Source: JAZGHN01 sp964496725 (GTDB lineage Bacteria; Chloroflexota; Dehalococcoidia; Dehalococcoidales; E44-bin46). From it: a stretch of DNA of 10,630 nucleotides. Within the stretch, counting starts at the first letter, position 1, and each line of letters begins with the position of its first letter. The stretch spans positions 1 through 10,630 of the forward strand of contig CAZCAS010000041.1 of NCBI GenBank assembly GCA_964496725.1, in the 5' to 3' direction. Below, piece by piece: positions 6,655 to 10,630 of this stretch. The notes beneath the pieces are model-generated. The model saw nothing but the letters and a program-made list of their open reading frames with translations. It was not told where the DNA came from and made no database searches. The position numbers and the translations under genes are program-made.

Positions 6655-6676
6655 TTAGTGCCAAAATAGTCACTAA
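6655..6676. promoter_or_regulatory. Operator-like inverted repeat just upstream of the -35 box
   Basis: TTAGTG (6655-6660) and CACTAA (6671-6676) are exact reverse complements with 10 nt between. The centres are 16 nt apart, and the repeat ends 2 nt from the -35 box. The position suits an activator or a dimeric regulator of the promoter. No regulator gene is in the window. Confidence 0.35.
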
Positions 6677-6855
6677 AATTGTCTGAAAAGTGCCTAGCGC
6701 CTTGCCTCTAAAGCCCTTGTCATAGGATCCCCTGGGCAGGCAATCTGGATTTGGCAAGCTATAAGAGATTACCTACCGCCTTCGAGTTGCGTTCACTTAT
6801 TGTTAGGCTTGTAACACCTTACGTCATGTTGTGTGATAGAAATTTGGGGTATCTC

Positions 6856-6867
6856 GGTCACGTGACC
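6856..6867. repeat. 12-bp perfect palindrome GGTCACGTGACC
   Basis: Self-complementary over 12 bases, within the wider TCGGTCACGTGACCCGA. It sits where the anticodon arm of the adjoining tRNA-like sequence would be, but it does not give a normal 7-nt anticodon loop with U33. It may be a protein-binding site or part of a decayed tRNA. Confidence 0.4.
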
Positions 6868-6879
6868 CGAAGTTCATCA

Positions 6880-6903
6880 GTTCGAATCCTGCCCTCGCTA
6901 CCA
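6880..6903 (+). other. tRNA-like 3' end with encoded CCA, remnant
   Basis: G-TTCGAAT-C is the T-loop with its closing pair. It is followed with exact tRNA spacing by a 5-nt T-stem strand (CCTGC), a 7-nt acceptor strand (CCTCGCT), a discriminator A and CCA. The partner strands are missing. The bases before the T-loop read ATCAG instead of GCAGG, and no AGCGAGG acceptor start is found in the preceding 80 bases. It is therefore probably the 3' piece of a broken tRNA gene or an old attachment site, not a working tRNA. Confidence 0.45.
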
Positions 6904-6937
6904 AGAAAAGATAAGGGAAGCAAAATTGCTCCCCTTA
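6903..6937 (-). terminator. Intrinsic terminator of dnaN
   Basis: On the minus strand TAAGGGGAGCA pairs with TGCTTCCCTTA over 11 bp (one G-U pair) with a 4-nt loop, followed by TCTTTTCTT. It lies 22 nt after the dnaN stop. On the plus strand the same stem has an A-C mismatch and no T-run, so it serves dnaN. Confidence 0.8.
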
Positions 6938-6959
6938 AGTCTTATCCGCTAAATCCCAG

Positions 6960-8096
6960 CTACCATTGAACAAACATCGGCATGACCACGTGGATATAGT
7001 TATCCACCCCCACCGGGCGGAGAACCCCAGGGCTTGACGGATTAGTAGTCTCCAGAGCCACTTGCCCCCTCTCATCAAGCACACTAAGGACATCAATTAA
7101 ATATTTCCCATTGAAGGCAATCTTTGCTTCTTCACCCTCGACAATGGCATCAACCTCACCGACATCCTCACCTATCTCCTCTGAGCGGGCAGAGACAGTC
7201 ATCCTGCCCGGGTTCAGCTCGCCGCCGGGGGTCATAACCAACCGTACAATGCCACTGCCATCACGGGCAAAGATAGAGGCGGTCTTGGCCGCTCTCAGGA
7301 AGGCAGCAACATCCACTACCGCCCGGGTATTATAGTTCTGAGGAATAAGCTGACCATAATTGGGGAAACTGCCCTGAACCAGTTGAGATACCAGTTCGAT
7401 ATCCTTTAGTCGAAATAGAGCTTGGCTCTTATCAAGGTCTACCGTTACCTCCACTGCCTCCTCCTGGTCACCTATAAGCCGATTTAGCTCAGCGAGGGTG
7501 CGCGCTGGAATAATAATCTTAGCCTTTTGGCTAACAGGAGCGGCAAGGGGCAACTTATACACGGCTAGCCTGAAGCCATCAGCCGCAGCTAACGTTACCG
7601 AGCTATCCTCAAATTCAGCATCAACACCGGTAAGCACCGGGCGAGACTCTTCGGTGGCAGCAGCAAAGACCACCTGAGTAATTCCCTGACAAAATTCTCC
7701 TACCTCAACCTTGGTAGCAATACCCTGCGCAACCTTAGGTATGGGGGGAAAGTCCTTGGCATCAACTCCGCTGATTCGCGCTTCAAATCGAGCGCACTTA
7801 AGTTCCATAGTTTTGGTCTGTGGAATAAGGCTCATACTAACATTATCACTGGGCAGGGAGTTAATAAACTCGGTAAGAAGCCGAGCAGGGACAGTAATCT
7901 CTCCCGTCTCCTCCACCTTAGCACCAATCCGACAGATAATGGCCATTTCCAGATTAGTAGCAGCCAGTTTAAGCCTGGACTTCTCTGTAGCTAATAGAAC
8001 ATTATTAGTGATCGGCAGGGTTGTTCTGGTAGCCACCGCCCTCCCCACTACATTAAGCCCCCGGTTCAGGTTATCCTGAAGACATGTTAGCCTCAT
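6960..8096 (-). CDS. dnaN: DNA polymerase III sliding clamp, beta subunit
   Basis: Processivity clamp of the replicative polymerase, 378 residues from the chosen start, normal for the family. The N-terminal domain begins MRLTCLQDNLNRGLNVVGRA with LPITNNVLLATE, the usual first strand and helix. AADGFRLAVYKL (near 170-181) and GSFPNYGQLIP (near 260-270) are the conserved middle-domain signatures. The end, HVVMPMFVQW, matches the C-terminal VMPM motif lining the partner-binding pocket. An ATG 16 codons further upstream (8144) is in frame, but it would precede the transcript start I predict and add a non-conserved extension. ATG at 8096 has GGGGGGTG close upstream and fits the family. The gene has its own promoter and terminator. 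It follows moaC, not dnaA; no recF or dnaA is in the window. Confidence 0.96.
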   Translation of the reverse strand: MRLTCLQDNLNRGLNVVGRAVATRTTLPITNNVLLATEKSRLKLAATNLEMAIICRIGAKVEETGEITVPARLLTEFINSLPSDNVSMSLIPQTKTMELKCARFEARISGVDAKDFPPIPKVAQGIATKVEVGEFCQGITQVVFAAATEESRPVLTGVDAEFEDSSVTLAAADGFRLAVYKLPLAAPVSQKAKIIIPARTLAELNRLIGDQEEAVEVTVDLDKSQALFRLKDIELVSQLVQGSFPNYGQLIPQNYNTRAVVDVAAFLRAAKTASIFARDGSGIVRLVMTPGGELNPGRMTVSARSEEIGEDVGEVDAIVEGEEAKIAFNGKYLIDVLSVLDERGQVALETTNPSSPGVLRPVGVDNYIHVVMPMFVQW

Positions 8097-8132
8097 AATG
8101 CACCCCCCAAAAGTATAATCCTGTAGCTGAGT

Positions 8133-8161
8133 AGTATATACCAATGAGCAATTTTACTCAA
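8133..8161 (-). promoter_or_regulatory. Promoter of dnaN overlapping the end of moaC
   Basis: On the minus strand TTGAGT (8156-8161) and TATACT (8133-8138, 5 of 6) are exactly 17 nt apart. The transcript would start near 8126, 30 nt before the dnaN ATG. The -35 box includes the last moaC codons and stop. dnaN could therefore be read both from the moa operon and independently. Confidence 0.6.
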
Positions 8162-8630
8162 GGACAATAGTCCCACTTTTGCCACCACTTTTCCTGATCA
8201 GTCGAATATTCTCAACCCGGATGCCCCTGTCTACCACCTTACACATATCATAGACAGTCAGAGCAGCGATAGCGGCAGCAGTAAGTGCCTCCATTTCCAC
8301 TCCGGTCTTACCCATACTTTTCACCATGGCAGTAATGTCTACCGCACTAGTCTCTTCATCCAAACCGAACTCAATCTTAATATCTCCGATAATCACAGGA
8401 TGGCACAGGGGTATCAGTTGAGATGTCTGCTTGGCTGCCATAACACCAGCTAACTGAGCTACAGCTAAAACATCCCCCTTAACCACTCCACCCGTCTTTA
8501 TCAGGTCAAGGGTAGAAGCTTTCATCCTGACCCTGCTTTTTGCTACCGCCTCACGCTGGGTATCAGGCTTCCCAGTAACATCCACCATTTTAGGTCGGCC
8601 TGAGTCATCCATATGTGTCAGCTCTCCCAT
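8154..8630 (-). CDS. moaC: Cyclic pyranopterin monophosphate synthase MoaC
   Basis: With MoaA it converts GTP to cyclic pyranopterin monophosphate, the first stage of molybdenum cofactor synthesis; MoaC rearranges 3',8-cyclo-dihydro-GTP. The protein is full length (158 residues). It begins LTHMDDSGRPKMVDVTGK and contains LIPLCHPV, GKTGVEMEALTA, VYDMCKVVDRG and RKSGGKSG. The catalytic residues fall at the same numbers as in E. coli MoaC: Lys51, His77, Glu112, Glu114, Asp128 and Lys131, so it should be active. It starts 2 nt after the moaA stop, with GGGGG 6 nt upstream that lies in the last moaA codons; translation is coupled. Confidence 0.97.
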   Translation of the reverse strand: MGELTHMDDSGRPKMVDVTGKPDTQREAVAKSRVRMKASTLDLIKTGGVVKGDVLAVAQLAGVMAAKQTSQLIPLCHPVIIGDIKIEFGLDEETSAVDITAMVKSMGKTGVEMEALTAAAIAALTVYDMCKVVDRGIRVENIRLIRKSGGKSGTIVLE

Positions 8631-8632
8631 AA

Positions 8633-9619
8633 TTAACCCCCTACTTGAGTCATAGGGCGACCCTTAGCGGTCAACCCCTCTGACAGATGATGGCGCAATG
8701 GCTTATTGGTAACCGCTGTCTCAATCAGCTGTTTCAGCCCGTCTGAAGATATGCCGCCACGCAAGGGCTGCTTCAGGTCTATTTCATCCTCAGCCAACAA
8801 ACAGGAGCGCAATTTGCCATCGGCGGTAAGCCGCAGCCGATTACAGTGAAAACAGAAGTGCTCACTAACCGGGGTAATAAAGCCCACAGTACCCCTGGCA
8901 TGAGGAAAACAAAAATACTTGGCTGGCCCGTTACCGGCACTGGGAAGGCAAGGTTGTAATTCACCCAACTGTTCCAAGCGCCTTCTTATATCACTGACCG
9001 AGATGAAATATGAGGTTTTGGTGCTTACCATGCCAACGGGCATAAACTCGATAAAGCGCACATGCCACTCCTCATCAACAGTCTTAGCAGCAAAATCAAT
9101 AACCTCGTCATCGTTAACGCCAGACATAACCACCATATTAATCTTAACCGGATCAAGTCCAACCGACCCGGCAACTTCAATGCCCTCCAGCACCTTATCA
9201 AGAGCAAGGTTACCGCGAGTAATGGACTTAAATTTGTCTGGCTTAAGGGTATCCAGACTTACATTAACCCTGTGCAAGCCTGCCTGTCTAAGTTCAGCGG
9301 CATAACGACCAAGCAAGGTACCGTTTGTCGTCAGAGAAATATCATCTATGGCATCTATCTGCGCCAGCATTTTCACCAATTTGGTCAGCCCTAACCTCAC
9401 CAAGGGTTCGCCACCGGTAAGCCTCATCTTATTTATGCCCAGTTCAGCAGCTGCTTGAGCTATAGTATAGATTTCCTCATAGGTCAGAATGTCCTTATGA
9501 GACATCAGCGGCACTCCCTCAACTGGCAGGCAATAAATACAGCGTAGATTGCAACGGTCAGTCACCGAGATACGCAAATAGTTTATCGGGCGCTGGAAGG
9601 AATCAGAAAGTCCAGTCAT
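8633..9619 (-). CDS. moaA: GTP 3',8-cyclase MoaA (radical SAM)
   Basis: Radical SAM enzyme that cyclises GTP with two 4Fe-4S clusters, acting before MoaC. The protein has 328 residues. The SAM cluster motif is C23-x3-C27-x2-C30 (TDRCNLRCIYC). The SAM-binding region includes RLTGGEPLVR (66-75) and LTTNG (96-100). The C-terminal GTP-binding cluster is C256-x2-C259-x13-C273 (FCFHCNRLRLTADGKLRSC). The protein ends with the GlyGly that is needed for activity in this family. The start ATG lies inside the end of the preceding diphosphatase gene (17-nt overlap), with GGGGG and GGGAG just upstream. An oxygen-sensitive enzyme; its presence implies that molybdo- or tungsto-enzymes exist elsewhere in the genome. 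Confidence 0.97.
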   Translation of the reverse strand: MTGLSDSFQRPINYLRISVTDRCNLRCIYCLPVEGVPLMSHKDILTYEEIYTIAQAAAELGINKMRLTGGEPLVRLGLTKLVKMLAQIDAIDDISLTTNGTLLGRYAAELRQAGLHRVNVSLDTLKPDKFKSITRGNLALDKVLEGIEVAGSVGLDPVKINMVVMSGVNDDEVIDFAAKTVDEEWHVRFIEFMPVGMVSTKTSYFISVSDIRRRLEQLGELQPCLPSAGNGPAKYFCFPHARGTVGFITPVSEHFCFHCNRLRLTADGKLRSCLLAEDEIDLKQPLRGGISSDGLKQLIETAVTNKPLRHHLSEGLTAKGRPMTQVGG

Positions 9620-10250
9620 CTCCCAACCCCCTCAGCGTTTGCGGCACTTTTTTTGCTGCCTTCCCCCGATGACTCACCTGATTCTTGATATCCAGAGATA
9701 ATTCAGCCATAGTCTTACCTAAATCAGGGAGGTAAAAGATGGGGTCATAGCCAAAACCATGCTCACCTTTAGGCTCAAAGGTAATAAAGCCGCTACACTC
9801 ACCAGAACAAAGCCCTACCTTGCCAGCAGGCGTAGCTATAGCAATAATACACCTGAAACAGGCTGAGCGCTTCTCCCAAGACACCCCCTTAAGCCGCGCC
9901 AACAGGTAGCTGACTCTATCTCTATCTGAAGCTCCTTCCCCAGCATAGCGAGCCGACAGCCGACCGGGCTCACCACCCAACACATCCACCTCCAGTCCTG
10001 AATCATCAGCTAAAGCCCATAGCTGAGCCTCAGCAGCTAATGTTACCGCTTTTAATCTAGCGTTTTCCTCCAAGCTTTCACCCAGCTCATCGACAGTAGT
10101 AGTTACACCCACTTCAGCCAAGGTAACCAGCTTGAAGGGTAGATTTCGGAGCAAACTCCTATATTCACACACCTTAGCCTCATTATTAGTCGCCAGAAGC
10201 AATTCGTAACGCAATGGCACTCCAGAACAAATAATCTGCTCAGAGGTCAC
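9603..10250 (-). CDS. rdgB: XTP/dITP diphosphatase, RdgB/HAM1 family
   Basis: Removes non-canonical purine nucleotides (ITP, dITP, XTP) by cleaving pyrophosphate, keeping them out of DNA and RNA. The protein has 215 residues, slightly longer than usual because of about 14 extra N-terminal residues before LLLATNNEAK. Family motifs in order are TNNEAK (21-26), ELGESLEENARLKA (55-68), ALADDSGLEVDVLGGEPGRLSARYAG (79-104, metal-binding DDSGL and SARY), GFGYDPIF (164-171) and NQVSHRGKA (189-197). ATG overlaps the stop of the GYD gene as ATGA, supporting this start and coupling. An alternative start would be internal and lose the coupling. The end overlaps moaA by 17 nt. Confidence 0.95.
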   Translation of the reverse strand: MTSEQIICSGVPLRYELLLATNNEAKVCEYRSLLRNLPFKLVTLAEVGVTTTVDELGESLEENARLKAVTLAAEAQLWALADDSGLEVDVLGGEPGRLSARYAGEGASDRDRVSYLLARLKGVSWEKRSACFRCIIAIATPAGKVGLCSGECSGFITFEPKGEHGFGYDPIFYLPDLGKTMAELSLDIKNQVSHRGKAAKKVPQTLRGLGDDWTF

Positions 10251-10522
10251 TGAATAAAGTCGTCAAGGCTCATGGCAGCCATAGTCATAGTCTGCAAAGT
10301 ACCCCTTGAGCCAAGCTCCGTAGCTACCTTAGACACGGTGATGTTATCTGGAGCCTCCAAGATGTTGATAAAATCATATGGACCCAAAAGGGCATACTGA
10401 GCTAGTATCTTAACTCCCATCGCCTCAACCTCTTTATTCACCTCTTTGATCCTCTGTGGTTTTTCTTTTAGCGTCTTCCTTCCCTCATCAGTTAACTTAG
10501 TAAGCATAACATAGACGGCCAT
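10247..10522 (-). CDS. GYD-domain protein
   Basis: A small cytoplasmic protein of 91 residues with a ferredoxin-like alpha-beta fold typical of the GYD family. It begins with a beta strand (AVYVMLTKLTDEGRKTL), and has LAQYALLGPYDFINILEAPD at 40-59, where LGPYDF replaces the name-giving Gly-Tyr-Asp. It ends MSLDDFIQ. The molecular role of this family is not established; members often sit in metabolic operons. The start ATG has AAGGA close by and GGGAGG further upstream. It is 23 nt after the partial gene and overlaps the diphosphatase by 4 nt, so it is part of that operon. Confidence 0.85.
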   Translation of the reverse strand: MAVYVMLTKLTDEGRKTLKEKPQRIKEVNKEVEAMGVKILAQYALLGPYDFINILEAPDNITVSKVATELGSRGTLQTMTMAAMSLDDFIQ

Positions 10523-10545
10523 TTTTCCTTACCTCCCTTCAAATA

Positions 10546-10630
10546 CTACTCAAGGTCGGTAAATCTCCCCGCCAGCTTCTTCGCCACCTGGGACATAGTG
10601 GTATATTCCATCTCCTCCAAAGGCAGGCGG
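10546..10630 (-). CDS. C-terminal 27 codons of an unidentified protein (partial at window edge)
   Basis: Open frame running from the right edge to a TAG at 10546-10548. The product ends RLPLEEMEYTTMSQVAKKLA then GRFTDLE. It looks like a real coding end: a helical, charged stretch, in the operon direction, 23 nt before the GYD start. Too little is present to name the family. Confidence 0.5.
   Translation of the reverse strand, partial: RLPLEEMEYTTMSQVAKKLAGRFTDLE

Larger units (their letters stand above)
6171..6959. other. Long gene-poor region between dnaN and dctP
   Basis: About 790 bases without a recognised protein. From right to left it holds the dnaN terminator (6903-6937), a tRNA-like 3' end (6880-6903), a 12-bp palindrome (6856-6867), and about 180 bases (6677-6855) in which I see nothing. 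Then come an inverted repeat plus strong minus-strand promoter (6624-6676), a short CxxC open frame (6472-6612), a terminator-like hairpin (6366-6410), a bulged GC-rich stem (6296-6332) and an AT-rich leader up to the dctP ribosome site. Open frames in other registers (6258-6527 minus, 6262-6459 plus, 6751-6969 plus) look random. Confidence 0.6.

Noticed and set aside
6751..6969. Plus-strand 72-codon open frame
   Set aside because: It translates through the tRNA-like end and the dnaN terminator and runs into dnaN antisense; no ribosome site is seen.
8097..8144. Upstream ATG that would extend dnaN by 16 codons
   Set aside because: It begins upstream of the predicted transcript start and adds residues not seen in clamps; the ATG at 8096 has a close ribosome site and gives the family length.

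Overview
The window is bacterial and looks like one scaffold of a draft or metagenome-assembled genome, because it contains a run of exactly 100 N. Gene content and style (TRAP transporter with a lipoprotein binding protein, NEW3-type surface protein, UcpA-like dehydrogenase, MoaA/MoaC, coupled 4-nt overlaps) would fit a Chloroflexota of the Dehalococcoidia type. This is an impression from protein style, not a demonstrated assignment. Apart from one flavoprotein gene at the left edge, every recognisable gene is on the minus strand, so the window is best read from right to left.

Right part (10630 to 6900): a housekeeping run. It holds the tail of an unidentified gene, a GYD-domain protein, a RdgB/HAM1-type XTP/dITP diphosphatase, moaA and moaC (first step of molybdenum cofactor synthesis), then dnaN (sliding clamp). 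Spacings are 23 nt, a 4-nt overlap, a 17-nt overlap and 2 nt, so the first five genes look like one coupled operon. dnaN has its own sigma70-like promoter overlapping the end of moaC, and a good intrinsic terminator.

Middle part (6960 to 6171): about 790 bases without a recognised gene, but not empty. It holds the 3' end of a tRNA-like sequence with CCA, a 12-bp palindrome, a strong TTGACA promoter with an inverted repeat just upstream, a short open frame with a CxxC motif, and a terminator-like hairpin. Together these could be a small independent transcription unit or a regulated leader of the TRAP operon.

Left part (6170 to 977): dctP, dctQ and dctM encode a complete tripartite TRAP uptake system. 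They are followed by a UcpA-like short-chain dehydrogenase and an exported, membrane-anchored NEW3 protein. Long perfect hairpins without U-tracts sit after dctP and after dctM, and a third lies beyond the flavoprotein gene. A plausible reading is uptake of an organic substrate, probably an acid, followed by NAD(P)-linked oxidation or reduction; the substrate is unknown. The 100-N gap inside the NEW3 gene appears to be an assembly artefact: identical 28-bp ends flank it, and collapsing them restores one 310-residue reading frame.

Far left (1 to 577): a plus-strand Isf-like NADPH-dependent FMN reductase, convergent with the NEW3 gene across a 399-base intergenic region. I found no convincing mobile element, CRISPR array or wholly new multi-gene system. 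The most unusual pieces are the 6.2 to 6.95 kb non-coding region and the atypical residues in the TRAP binding protein and the flavoprotein.
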